From an uncultured Clostridia bacterium (GTDB lineage Bacteria; Bacillota; Clostridia; TANB77; CAG-508), in the NCBI GenBank assembly GCA_934180065.1, contig CAKPRA010000001.1:45875-109874 (forward strand): a stretch of 64,000 bases of DNA, in the 5' to 3' direction. The translations under genes were made by a program, and so were the position numbers. Below are positions 33,457 through 42,210 of this stretch, piece after piece. The first letter of the stretch is position 1. Each line of letters starts with the position of its first letter. A model generated the notes under the pieces. The model had not been told where the DNA came from. It saw only the letters and a program-made list of their open reading frames with translations, and did not search any database.

Positions 33457-34092
33457 TTAATTTTCTTCATTTTTTTCTACTTCAACTAAATTCTTCTTTT
33501 CAATATTTGACTCATTTAATTTAACAGATTCCTTTTTATTAATCTTTTCTATTTCCTTTTCATTACTATCAATTTTAATATTAACTTGTTTAACTTCTAA
33601 ACCAAAGTTATTTTTTATTTCATTTTTTATTTTTAACTGTAAATCTAATGTTAAATTTCTAACATTTAGTGCTCTATCAAGCATTATAGCTATGTAAATA
33701 CTTAAGTTATTAGCAGGATCTATATCTACAGTAACTTTAATATCATTACTATAATTCATATCTTCTCTAACAATATTTTTTACAGCATTTTCAATTGCTG
33801 TTTTAGAAATTAAAAGTCTGCCAGATTCATTTTCTAATAATATATCTGTTGCTGTTGACTTCTTTATTTGTTTTCTCCTTCTAAAAAATAAACATCTTAT
33901 AGAAAGCAAAATACACATTATTGAAATTCCTAATACAGTTATTGTTAATGCAGTATCATTTAATATGTAATCTATACAAAATTTTATTTGCTCAATATTA
34001 ATTATGTTAAAAATTATTAAGCATATACATATTGATATTACTAAAATTAATAGTGAATATAAAATTAAAACAAACTTTTCTAATATTTTCAT
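33457..34092 (-). CDS. amaP: Alkaline-shock membrane anchor protein AmaP
   Basis: AmaP tethers Asp23 to the membrane in Firmicutes. The product (211 residues from 34092) has two N-terminal membrane helices (about 5-28 and 45-65), a region typical of AmaP/Asp23-like folds (IDPANNLSIYIAIMLDRALNVRNL...) and an acidic-basic Asn/Glu/Lys-rich tail. I chose the ATG at 34092 because AAGAAGG lies 5 nt upstream; one at 34107 lacks a site. The DUF2273 and asp23 genes flank it. Confidence 0.78.
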   Translation of the reverse strand: MKILEKFVLILYSLLILVISICICLIIFNIINIEQIKFCIDYILNDTALTITVLGISIMCILLSIRCLFFRRRKQIKKSTATDILLENESGRLLISKTAIENAVKNIVREDMNYSNDIKVTVDIDPANNLSIYIAIMLDRALNVRNLTLDLQLKIKNEIKNNFGLEVKQVNIKIDSNEKEIEKINKKESVKLNESNIEKKNLVEVEKNEEN

Positions 34093-34170
34093 AAAAACCT
34101 TCTTCATTATTTCAATTAAATTTTATCCAATAATATTGCATAATAGTAAATTTTTACATTATTTATATAC

Positions 34171-34214
34171 AAAAACTAAATTGAGCCAATTTGGTATGAG
34201 CTCAATTTAGTTTT
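34171..34214 (-). terminator. Terminator after the Asp23 gene
   Basis: AAAACTAAATTGAGC/GCTCAATTTAGTTTT with a 13-nt loop and a U tract. It falls between asp23 and amaP, so the two may be separate transcripts or linked by readthrough. Confidence 0.75.
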
Positions 34215-34219
34215 GTAAA

Positions 34220-34642
34220 TTATTCTGTTATGTTTTTATCTATATTTGTATTAACACCTTGAACATGAACATTTACCTCTGTAACTTTTAATCCAGTCAT
34301 AGTTTCAACAGCTTTTTTTACTTTTGTTTGAATCTCAAAAGCTATTTCTGGTATTCTTACACCATATTCAACTATAATATTTACATCTATTTTTGTTTCT
34401 TTATCTGTAACAACAACTTTTATTCCTTTAGCTAGGTTTTTCTTCCCACTTAAAACTTCGCCAATTCCACCAGCAAATCCTCCTGACATTTCATATACAC
34501 CCTGTATTTCAGAAACAGCTTTACCAGAAATTACTGCTACTACTTCATCAGCAATTTTTATTTTATTATTATTAACATCATTTACAACAATTTCATTAGC
34601 TTCAACATTAGCTATCTCATTATTCTTATTCTCGTTATCCAT
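34220..34642 (-). CDS. Asp23/Gls24 family envelope stress protein
   Basis: A 140-residue protein of the Asp23/Gls24 (YqhY) family. The core reads IADEVVAVISGKAVSEIQGVYEMSGG, then IKVVVTDKETKIDVNIIVEYGVRIPE and GLKVTEVNVHVQGVN. Such proteins associate with the membrane through AmaP and are linked to envelope stress or fatty-acid homeostasis. The ATG has AGGAGG upstream. The amaP and DUF2273 genes follow. Confidence 0.9.
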   Translation of the reverse strand: MDNENKNNEIANVEANEIVVNDVNNNKIKIADEVVAVISGKAVSEIQGVYEMSGGFAGGIGEVLSGKKNLAKGIKVVVTDKETKIDVNIIVEYGVRIPEIAFEIQTKVKKAVETMTGLKVTEVNVHVQGVNTNIDKNITE

Positions 34643-34758
34643 AAAAATACCTCCTATGATATATTTTGCACCATAAGTATATCAATTTATACTAAATAAT
34701 ACAAGCATTTATTTACATTTTTTTGTATTTAAATAAAGCTGTAAATTACAATATAACG

Positions 34759-34820
34759 AGCCGGATATGTGGATATATATATTAAAAATTGTTCCTTACT
34801 GGTCGCCCGTACAAAGTAGT
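34759..34820. repeat. Truncated inverted copy of the 162-bp element
   Basis: GCCGGATATGTGGATATATATATT followed by the reverse complement of the element interior (CTTACTGGTCGCCCGTACAAAGTAGT). Only one end and a short interior remain. The rest of 34643-34920 is AT-rich with no gene visible. Confidence 0.7.
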
Positions 34821-34920
34821 AAATTCATAATTAATCTAATAATAATATTGCAATTTTCAACATTGCTCAATTTTTTAAATATAACATGTATAATAATTAT
34901 AAAATTATTAATCGTGACTC

Positions 34921-36060
34921 CTAAATAAATTCACTCCATACCATATTAGCAAAATCAATACCTTTATCTGTTAATTTAATATTCCCATTTTCTATTTTAA
35001 TTAAACCTTGATTTGTTAATTTTTCAATTTGTTTAGCATACATCTTTGTTGGATTTTCATTAAAAATCTTATAGAAACTATCTATATTAACACCTTTTAA
35101 CATTCTAAGTCCTAAAATAATAAATTCATTTTCTTTAGATTTTACATCTTGAATTTCATTTATTTCAACATTTTTCTCAAAATCCCTATTTTTTATATTG
35201 CTAATATATTTAGAAATATCACAGATGTTGGAATATCTAATATCATTAAAATAAGAATGTGCAGATAGCCCAAATCCCAGATATTCATGCTGTTTCCAAC
35301 AATCAGTATTATGTTTTGATTCAAAACCACTTTTAGCAAAATTAGATATTTCATAATGATTATAACCATTTTGCTCTAAAGTTCTTTTAACAGTCCAATA
35401 CATATCTCGCTCTAGTTCATCTTCTAAAACATTAATTTTTCTATTTTTAACCATCTTCTCCAATTTAGTTCCTTCTTCTAATATTAAAGAATAAACAGAA
35501 ATATGCTCTGGATTTTTTTTGATTATCTTATCTAAGCTTTCAACAACATCATCTATTGTTTGAGTTGGTAGACCAATCATCAAATCAACATTTACATTTT
35601 TAAATCCCACACTTCTTGCAATATCATAAACATTTTCAAATTCATTAAAATTATGAATTCTTCCAATTAAATTTAATAACCTGTCATTTGTAGATTGTAA
35701 CCCTATACTTAATCTATTAATTCCTATTTCTTTGTACTTTTTCAATTTATCAATATTTGCTGTTCCAGGATTTACCTCTATTGTCATTTCACATTTTTTA
35801 TCAAAATTAAACTTATCTTTTAAAGCAGAGATAATCAATTCTATATATTTTTCATCAATTATTGATGGAGTACCTCCTCCAATATAAATTGTTTTAATCA
35901 ATACCTCTTTATTATTTACATTACAATTTTTTATTTCTTCTATTAAGCAATCTACATATTCTTTATATAAATTAGCATTTGTTTCAAAAGAGCAAAAATC
36001 ACAATAAAAACATTTTCTTTTACAAAATGGAATATGTATATATATACCTATATTTTTCAA
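34921..36060 (-). CDS. hemW: HemW-like radical SAM protein
   Basis: A 379-residue member of the HemW group, the heme chaperone often misnamed coproporphyrinogen III oxidase. The Fe-S motif CKRKCFYC (Cys13, Cys17, Cys20) is followed by IYIGGGTPSIIDEKYI, then NIDLMIGLPTQT-like NVDLMIGLPTQTIDD, and HNTDCWKQHEYLGFGLSAHS. I read a TTG start with AAGGTGA 6 nt upstream; this gives the family N-terminus. It lies just downstream of whiA. Confidence 0.9.
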   Translation of the reverse strand: MKNIGIYIHIPFCKRKCFYCDFCSFETNANLYKEYVDCLIEEIKNCNVNNKEVLIKTIYIGGGTPSIIDEKYIELIISALKDKFNFDKKCEMTIEVNPGTANIDKLKKYKEIGINRLSIGLQSTNDRLLNLIGRIHNFNEFENVYDIARSVGFKNVNVDLMIGLPTQTIDDVVESLDKIIKKNPEHISVYSLILEEGTKLEKMVKNRKINVLEDELERDMYWTVKRTLEQNGYNHYEISNFAKSGFESKHNTDCWKQHEYLGFGLSAHSYFNDIRYSNICDISKYISNIKNRDFEKNVEINEIQDVKSKENEFIILGLRMLKGVNIDSFYKIFNENPTKMYAKQIEKLTNQGLIKIENGNIKLTDKGIDFANMVWSEFI

Positions 36061-36074
36061 TTTATCTCACCTTT

Positions 36075-36965
36075 TCAATTATTTCTCAGCTCTTCAGCAA
36101 ATTTTGAAATAGCAGTTAATCTATGGCTTACTCCAGATTTTGAAATTGTGTTATCCATCAAAGCTACAATTTCTGTTAAAGATGCCTCTGGATGCTCTAG
36201 TCTAATGTTAGCTATTAACTGCAGATTCTCAGATAATTCACCAAACTTTTTCTTAGCTTTAATATATTTAATATCTTCTATTTGTTTTTGACCAGCCTGA
36301 ATTGTCTTAGTAAAATTAGCAGTTTCGCAATTAACTAATCTATTTAAATTATTGCTTGTATCTCTTAATACTCTAGCTTCTTCAAATTTAAGCACAGCAT
36401 TATTTCCACCAATAAAAGCTAAAAATTTAGAAATTTCTTCTCCTTCTTTTATATAAAGTGCAAAAGATTTTTCTTTAATTAGTTTTTTAGTATTAATCAT
36501 ATAGCTTCTCAAAATTTCATAAATAATATTTAAATTGCTTTCATTATTAAAATTAAGCTCTAAATGATATTTTTTTTCTGGATTATTTATATATCCACTA
36601 CCTAAAAAAACACCTCTTATTAAAGCTTTATCTAACGAATCATTCCTATTATATTCATTAAGAATAAGCATATTTTTACAATAAGAAAGATTCAAATCAT
36701 CAATATTTATATCAGAAATTTTATATTCAATTGAAAAAATTTTTCCTTTAATTTCAATTTTATAATCATCTATATTTATATTTTTTAAAAGTTTAGCAAA
36801 TCTATTAATGTTATATTCATTTTCTGTTGAAAATTTATATTTTCTACCAATTCTACTAGAATTAGAGCTAATAAGATAACCTGCAAGTTCATATCTTACT
36901 TGATCTTTCTTTGCTAAATTACTAGTCTTGCTAAGCTCTTCTTTAACTTGAGATGAAAAAGACAT
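36075..36965 (-). CDS. whiA: WhiA-family DNA-binding protein
   Basis: A 296-residue protein with a degenerate LAGLIDADG homing-endonuclease-like N-terminus and a C-terminal helix-turn-helix. The family end block is clear: ANIRLEHPEASLTEIVALMDNTISKSGVSHRL. In Bacillus WhiA affects cell division and chromosome segregation. AGGAGG precedes the ATG. It sits 4 bp from prmC. Confidence 0.95.
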   Translation of the reverse strand: MSFSSQVKEELSKTSNLAKKDQVRYELAGYLISSNSSRIGRKYKFSTENEYNINRFAKLLKNINIDDYKIEIKGKIFSIEYKISDINIDDLNLSYCKNMLILNEYNRNDSLDKALIRGVFLGSGYINNPEKKYHLELNFNNESNLNIIYEILRSYMINTKKLIKEKSFALYIKEGEEISKFLAFIGGNNAVLKFEEARVLRDTSNNLNRLVNCETANFTKTIQAGQKQIEDIKYIKAKKKFGELSENLQLIANIRLEHPEASLTEIVALMDNTISKSGVSHRLTAISKFAEELRNN

Positions 36966-36968
36966 ATC

Positions 36969-37823
36969 TTACCTCCTAATTGTAGAAACAACAATTCTAT
37001 CATTTCCACCTAAATCTTTTTTTGAATATATATCAGAATAACAATTATTTTTCTTTAATAATTTAATAACAGAATCTCTTTGATCATATCCAATTTCTAA
37101 GAATAGCATTCCATTGTCTTTCAGATATAAATTAGCATTATCTGCAATTAATCTATAAAATTCTAAACCATCAGCACCTCCATCTAAAGCTAAATGTGGT
37201 TCATTTTTTACTTGAATATCTAATTGATTAATAACATCAGACTTAATATATGGAGGATTAGATACAATAATATCAAATTTTTCAGCTTTAAACTTCGCAA
37301 AATTTTCGAACATATTTGATTCTATAAAATTCATTTTTCTATGAACTAAATTTCTTTCTGCATTTAATTTAGCAATTTGTAATGCCTTACAACTAATATC
37401 ACTTGCAAAAACTTCAGAGCCTTCAATATATTTCGCAAGTGCAATTCCAATTGCCCCACTTCCAGTACATAAATCTAATATTTTACATTCTCTATCTTTA
37501 TATTTTTCAATAACTTCTTCTACCAAAATCTCTGTGTCAGGTTGTGGAATCAAGACATTTTCATCAACATAAAATTCTAATCCCATAAATTCTTGTCTAT
37601 TAGTTATGTATTGAACCGGAATACCTTCAACAACTTTATTAAGCAATTCTTTATATCTATTAACTTTATCTATTTCAATTATATCTTCATAATGATATAC
37701 AACACTTTCTCTACTTATATCACATAAATATTCGATTAAAATTTTCGAAATAATAGAGCTGTCTTCAATATTATTATCTTCCAAATATTTTCTTCCCAAA
37801 TTAACTAGCTCTTTAAATAACAT
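36969..37823 (-). CDS. prmC: Peptide chain release factor methyltransferase
   Basis: PrmC methylates the GGQ glutamine of release factors. The 284-residue product has a helical N-terminal domain, PVQYITNRQEFMGLEF, the SAM-binding ILDLCTGSGAIGIALA and the catalytic NPPY (IVSNPPYIKSDV). I start at the ATG at 37823, with AAAGGAG 9 nt upstream; the ATG three codons earlier directly abuts that site. Confidence 0.94.
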   Translation of the reverse strand: MLFKELVNLGRKYLEDNNIEDSSIISKILIEYLCDISRESVVYHYEDIIEIDKVNRYKELLNKVVEGIPVQYITNRQEFMGLEFYVDENVLIPQPDTEILVEEVIEKYKDRECKILDLCTGSGAIGIALAKYIEGSEVFASDISCKALQIAKLNAERNLVHRKMNFIESNMFENFAKFKAEKFDIIVSNPPYIKSDVINQLDIQVKNEPHLALDGGADGLEFYRLIADNANLYLKDNGMLFLEIGYDQRDSVIKLLKKNNCYSDIYSKKDLGGNDRIVVSTIRR

Positions 37824-37858
37824 TAAAAACATCTCCTTTCATTTTTGTGTAGCCATTT

Positions 37859-37953
37859 TTATATAATAGGAAATATCTAATTTTAATATATTATATAGTT
37901 TTCAATATTACTCACGAGTAAAATAATACTTATATGTATATTGAACTTTCCTT
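37859..37953. repeat. Copy of the 96-bp TIR element
   Basis: Begins TATATAATAGGAAATATCTA and ends TATATTGAACTTTCCTTTA; closely related to 58265-58360 along its length. The right terminal repeat is decayed. It lies just upstream of prmC. Confidence 0.65.
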
Positions 37954-38021
37954 TAAAAATAAAATATTTATTTTCACATTGAGTTGCAAAACTTAAAGTT
38001 TCATATTATTTCCCATTACAT

Positions 38022-38210
38022 AAAAAAATCCCCCGCTTTAGCCGTAATCTTAAGTGAAATTTTAAGGACCTGCTTTCACACAGGTGGGTATCTTGTTAAA
38101 TGCTCCTGGGCTTCTTGATTCTTGTCAAGCTTGCACGCCACATTTAAAGGCAGATTCCCGTTTAATCCGCGTTGGTTCTAAAATTTCAGTCTACACGTAC
38201 TATGCAGGGA
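38022..38210 (-). ncRNA. ssrS: 6S RNA
   Basis: A roughly 189-nt RNA on the minus strand. The 5' end TCCCTGC pairs with GCGGGGGA near the 3' end, and a long imperfect hairpin with a central bubble follows: GAACCAACGCGGA, AATGTGGCGTGCAAGCTTG, GAAGCCCAGGAGC, CCACCTG/CAGGT. This layout and these blocks match clostridial 6S RNA, which mimics an open promoter and binds sigma-A RNA polymerase. A T7 run follows the closing stem. A plausible promoter (TTGAAA at 38255-38260, TAGTAT 17 bp on) lies upstream. An open frame crossing it on the plus strand is spurious. Confidence 0.8.
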
Positions 38211-38340
38211 TTTATTTTTTTATTAAATATATACTATCATATTTAAATTTTCATTTCAAGCATTTTTAATAATTTTTTTTATACATTTTTTACCAAGTAT
38301 TACTATTCATAGCAAAATATAAATTAAATTTAGTAGAGTA

Positions 38341-38505
38341 GGATATGTGAATATATATATTAAAAAAAGTGACGCGCAGCTTGGGAGCTTTTAGAAAATA
38401 TCCTAATACCACAAAACTAAAACAAGGGCTCTACAGCTTTCACACTACTTTGTATGGGCGACCAGCAAGGAACGTATTTTTAATATATATATTCACATGT
38501 CCGGC
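38341..38505. repeat. Diverged full copy of the 162-bp element
   Basis: Ends GGATATGTGAATATATATAT and ATATATATATTCACATGTCC are inverted repeats, and the interior (GACGCGCAGCTTGGGAGCTTTTAG, GGGCGACCAGCAAGG) is clearly related to 29707-29868 but differs at many positions. The T-to-A changes in both ends are matched, so the inverted pairing is kept. Confidence 0.75.
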
Positions 38506-38532
38506 TTCTTCTAGTAATTTTATATATAAAAA

Positions 38533-38588
38533 AGTACGTGCAACCAGCAAGTCACGCATTTTTAATACATATATTCACATATCCGGCT
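38533..38588. repeat. Right-end fragment of the 162-bp element
   Basis: GTACGTGCAACCAGCAAGTCACGC followed by the terminal AT-rich end and CATATCCGGC. It is a truncated tandem neighbour of the copy at 38341-38505. Confidence 0.65.
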
Positions 38589-38608
38589 TATAAAAAAGTA
38601 CCAAATAA

Positions 38609-39334
38609 TTACCATAATGATTCTAATTTATACTCATTTTCTAACTTTTCATTCAAATAAATTTTAGTAATCAAATCCAGCTCTTTTAATGATTCTTCAG
38701 GAATTTCAAAAGAAAATATTTTCTTAGGATCTGCAAAACAAATAAACCTTATAGCATCATATGTTGTAGGACAAATAGATATTGCAGATTTATCCGCTCT
38801 ACCACAATTTTCACATTTTACCGAATTATCTCTAATGCTAAAATATTTTATATTATCATTTTTTCCACATTCTTTGCATTTATTTATCTGAGGTCTAAAA
38901 CCAATAATACTTAATAATCTCAACCTAAAAACAGATAAAACTAAATCTAAATTTTTATCTGTTTCAGAAATAATATACAATGTATTTAATAATAATTGCA
39001 AAATCCTATATGTATTTTGGTTTTCATCAGTAATGTCATTAACTATTTTTGAAATATGAACTGCATACTTTAGCTTGTCCAAATCAGTTCTTAAATTATA
39101 AAAAACCTCTATAGTTTCGCATGAGTTTATTTTATATGAATTAACACCTTTATAAATCATATAATCGCCAAAACATAAATATTGAGTTCCTGCCATAAGA
39201 GAGCTATTATTTCTTCTAGCTCCCTTAGCAGCACATCCTATTTTGCCAAAAGGAGTCAACAATGTTACCATTTTATCAAAATCGCCCATATTATTTTCTA
39301 ATAATATTATTCCCTTTGTTTTCAAACTCCCCAT
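38609..39334 (-). CDS. recO: DNA repair protein RecO
   Basis: RecO loads RecA with RecR during recombination repair. The 241-residue product has an N-terminal OB fold (KTKGIILLENNMGDFDKMVTLLTPFGKIGCAAKGARR) and a helical C-terminal domain with a Cys4 zinc site (CKECGKN...CENCGRA). I start at the ATG at 39334, 9 nt after AAGGTGA; another ATG two codons earlier is too close. It overlaps the end of the YqzL-like gene by 44 nt. Confidence 0.92.
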   Translation of the reverse strand: MGSLKTKGIILLENNMGDFDKMVTLLTPFGKIGCAAKGARRNNSSLMAGTQYLCFGDYMIYKGVNSYKINSCETIEVFYNLRTDLDKLKYAVHISKIVNDITDENQNTYRILQLLLNTLYIISETDKNLDLVLSVFRLRLLSIIGFRPQINKCKECGKNDNIKYFSIRDNSVKCENCGRADKSAISICPTTYDAIRFICFADPKKIFSFEIPEESLKELDLITKIYLNEKLENEYKLESLW

Positions 39335-39467
39335 ATTCATTCACCTTAGTATTTTCTAAATCTTTATTTAAAATATTTTTTTCCATATTTTCAAACTGTA
39401 ATAATTCTAGAAAAGTATCTATATTACCAGTATTCTTAAAAGTATTCCATGCCATTTGTTTTATCAT
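39291..39467 (-). CDS. yqzL: YqzL-like small protein
   Basis: A 58-residue protein. The first 20 residues (KQMAWNTFKNTGNIDTFLEL) match YqzL, a small protein of unknown function encoded just upstream of recO in Bacillus and Clostridia. Here it has a longer, charged tail that overlaps the start of recO. I start at the ATG at 39467, with GGGAGA upstream. The overlap suggests translational coupling. Confidence 0.7.
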   Translation of the reverse strand: MIKQMAWNTFKNTGNIDTFLELLQFENMEKNILNKDLENTKVNEYGEFENKGNNIIRK

Positions 39468-39549
39468 ATGAATCATCTCCCTAATTGATATCGTAAATTA
39501 TGTTTAATTTATATATCCATATCTTTTGCTTTTTTCAATATTTTATTCA

Positions 39550-40456
39550 TTATTGTAATTTAAATTTTTTAATAAGACTATCATTATTTAACCAATCTTC
39601 TTTAACTTTTACCCAAACTTTTAAGTTTATTTTCATATCCAACATCTTTTCCAAATCAGCTCTAGCATAAGATGCTATTCTTTTGAGCATATTCCCATCT
39701 TTTCCTATAATAATGCCTTTATGAGAATTCCTTAAACAATATATTGTTGCTTCAATATCATAAATCGGTTCACCGTTTTGTTGTTGTTCGCTCTTTCATT
39801 TTTTCTGTTTCAACATAAATTCCGTGTGGAACCTCATCATTTAATAGTCTTAAAGCCTTTTCTCTGATTATTTCTTCAACCAATTGTCTTAATGTTTGAT
39901 CTGTATATTCATCTATATCATAATATGCAGGACCTGGCTTAAGATGTTTACTTATTTCATCAATAATCTCTTCTAAATTAATATTTTTCTCAACAGATAC
40001 TGGTATTATAGCTTCAAACTCATATTCATTTTTATATAAATTTATTAATTCTGCTATATGCTCTCTATTTACCAAATCTATTTTATTTATGATTAATATA
40101 GTCTTCTTTCTTGATTCTTTAATTTTTTCAAGAATTAACCTATCACCTTTTCCTATATCTTTTGATGTTGCATCTATTACAAATAAAACTATATCAACAT
40201 CTGGAACAACTCCAAAAGCAGTTTCAACCATTGTATTACCCAATTTTGATTTTGGCTTATGAATTCCAGGTGTGTCAATAAATATTATTTGTAAATTATC
40301 TCTATTAACAATTGCCCTTATTGCATTTCTGGTTGTTTGTGGCTTATTTGCAATAGCTGAAACTTTTTCTCTAACCAAACTATTCATTATACTAGACTTA
40401 CCAACATTGGTTCTTCCCATCATTGAAACAAATCCAGATTTAAATTCTTCGTTCAT
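39550..40456 (-). CDS. era: GTPase Era, with +1 frameshift at CGG before the KH domain
   Basis: Era is a usually essential GTPase for 16S rRNA/30S assembly. The GTPase domain is intact: GRTNVGKSSIMN (G1), DTPGIHKPK (G3), NKID (G4). The zero frame ends at ACA AAA CGG TGA, leaving 228 residues. Skipping the C of CGG (g39775) continues as KGEPIYDIEATIYCLRNSHKG, then IIIGKDGNMLKRIASYARADL and KVWVKVKEDWL, the full KH domain, to a TAA at 39550; total 301 residues, the family length. So the RNA-binding domain lies in the +1 frame. This fits recoding, a truncated protein, or a sequence error. It shares its exact form with four other sites here. Confidence 0.9.
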
Positions 40457-40464
40457 AAAATCCC

Positions 40465-40944
40465 CTATCTTGTTATATTTAATTTTCCCAATATATTTTC
40501 CTCTTTTGCTCTCATAACAGATTTTTCTTCATCATTCATATGATCATAGCCCATTAAATGATAGAAACTATGAACTACCATATATGCAAGCTCTCTTTCA
40601 AAACTATGACCATATTCAATAGCCTGCTCTTTAACTCTATCTATAGAAATAATCATATCTCCAAGAACATCATGTACAACATTATTTTGTTTTTCAATCA
40701 TTTCATCAATTTCATATTTTTCAAACATAGGAAATGATAATACATCTGTTTCTTTATCTATATTTCTATATTGATTATTAATTGATCTAATATATGATGG
40801 ACAAGTTAAAGTAACACTTACATATAACCCTAGTTTGTCCATATTTTCTTCTTTAAAGCATTTTTTAAGTACTAACTTTATTAAATCTTCATACTTTGGA
40901 TTTTCTTCTGTTTCAACATAATTTATTTCCAATATATCATCCAT
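40465..40944 (-). CDS. ybeY: Endoribonuclease YbeY
   Basis: Metal-dependent endoribonuclease for rRNA maturation and ribosome quality control. The 159-residue product has the zinc motif HSFYHLMGYDH near the C-terminus (three His) and TDVLSFPMFE before it. The length is normal. The start codon overlaps the stop of the upstream 417-residue protein gene. Era follows by 8 bp, the usual ybeY-era order. Confidence 0.94.
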   Translation of the reverse strand: MDDILEINYVETEENPKYEDLIKLVLKKCFKEENMDKLGLYVSVTLTCPSYIRSINNQYRNIDKETDVLSFPMFEKYEIDEMIEKQNNVVHDVLGDMIISIDRVKEQAIEYGHSFERELAYMVVHSFYHLMGYDHMNDEEKSVMRAKEENILGKLNITR

Positions 40945-42197
40945 TATTTTTTCTTCACCTTTGCTTTAGATCTTGCTTTTTCTTTACTTTTTTTAACTAA
41001 TATTAAGTCTTGTACATAGATTCCATCTTTCAATGTAGTAGCTTTATTAGGCATTTTTTTCATAATTCCAAAATCAACTAATTTTGCTTTATAAAAAGAT
41101 ATTATTTTTGAATATTTATTTACATTTTTATTTACTTCTCTTAGTTCATTTTTTATAAATAGGATTTCTGTCTGTTTTTCACGCTCTTCTTTATCAGATA
41201 TTTGCTCTATTTCCTGATACCTCTTCCAAAATGCTCTATAATTATTTTTTTCATCAATATTATCCCAATAAACTTTTGTTGATAATATTTTTAGATTAAA
41301 TTCTTTTATAAATCTTAATAATAAGCTATATGCTCTTTCTTTTTTCTTAATATTTCTTGTATCAACAATCAAGTTTCTTAGATCATTTAATAGCTTATTA
41401 TAACATTGTTCAGCAACTCCTAATGGTAAACTATGTGTAAACAATCTTCTACTTAAACCTAAAAGTAGCATATTTTTCTCTATCACATCATTTTGATCTA
41501 ATCTATTAACATTCAATTTTTTAAGCTCTTCATATTCTTCATTTATTTCAACATAAATTTCTTTTGAAGGATTTTGTTCAATTTTATTTGGTAATACATC
41601 TGAAATATATTCATCTAATGTTGAATATATTCTATTATATATATCATTTTTCTCATTATCAGAAAGATTTTCCAATAATCTAACTGAATATTGTTTTATT
41701 AAATTTTTATATAATGAATCTAATTTTTCATAGTAAAAATTATTAAATTTATTAATTAACTTATTTTTACCTGTTGCCTTAACATTTTCATTATCAAGCT
41801 CTAATAAAAATTTTTGCTTTTGATTTTTATATTCTGTATAATCAGTATCTTTTATATGTATTACATTATAATATCTTGATAATGCATTTTTTTCAAATTC
41901 TGTAGCAGAATTATTTTTTACTTTTTTATATATCGCTTCTATGATATTTTTATCAATCGCATCTAAATACAAGGAATATGATTCTTCGAATTTTTTTAAG
42001 TATATTCCTTTTCTATCACTATTTTTTTCATTTTGAATATAATTTTCATAATTCTTAAGCATATTATTTCTTTTTATGGAAATTAATACACTATTTAACC
42101 CCATTTTACTTGGAGCCAATATCTTATTTAATTTTTTTGTAATCTTAGAAAAAAATGTTTTTTCCGTATCATAAACTCTTAAGCTTTTTTCCTCCAT
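40944..42197 (-). CDS. Uncharacterised helical protein between yqfD and ybeY
   Basis: I do not recognise this 417-residue protein. It is rich in Lys, Asn, Glu and Tyr, predicted mostly helical, without signal peptide or membrane segment, and ends in a very basic tail (KEKARSKAKVKKK). In related genomes this place between yqfD and ybeY normally holds phoH, whose P-loop is absent here. I start at the ATG at 42197, about 9 nt after AAAGGA; upstream codons overlap yqfD. Confidence 0.6.
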   Translation of the reverse strand: MEEKSLRVYDTEKTFFSKITKKLNKILAPSKMGLNSVLISIKRNNMLKNYENYIQNEKNSDRKGIYLKKFEESYSLYLDAIDKNIIEAIYKKVKNNSATEFEKNALSRYYNVIHIKDTDYTEYKNQKQKFLLELDNENVKATGKNKLINKFNNFYYEKLDSLYKNLIKQYSVRLLENLSDNEKNDIYNRIYSTLDEYISDVLPNKIEQNPSKEIYVEINEEYEELKKLNVNRLDQNDVIEKNMLLLGLSRRLFTHSLPLGVAEQCYNKLLNDLRNLIVDTRNIKKKERAYSLLLRFIKEFNLKILSTKVYWDNIDEKNNYRAFWKRYQEIEQISDKEEREKQTEILFIKNELREVNKNVNKYSKIISFYKAKLVDFGIMKKMPNKATTLKDGIYVQDLILVKKSKEKARSKAKVKKK

Positions 42198-42210
42198 GGT
42201 ATTCATCCTT

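Noticed and set aside
38084..38269. Open frame of about 60 codons on the plus strand
   Set aside because: It lies inside the 6S RNA on the opposite strand and has no ribosome-binding site.
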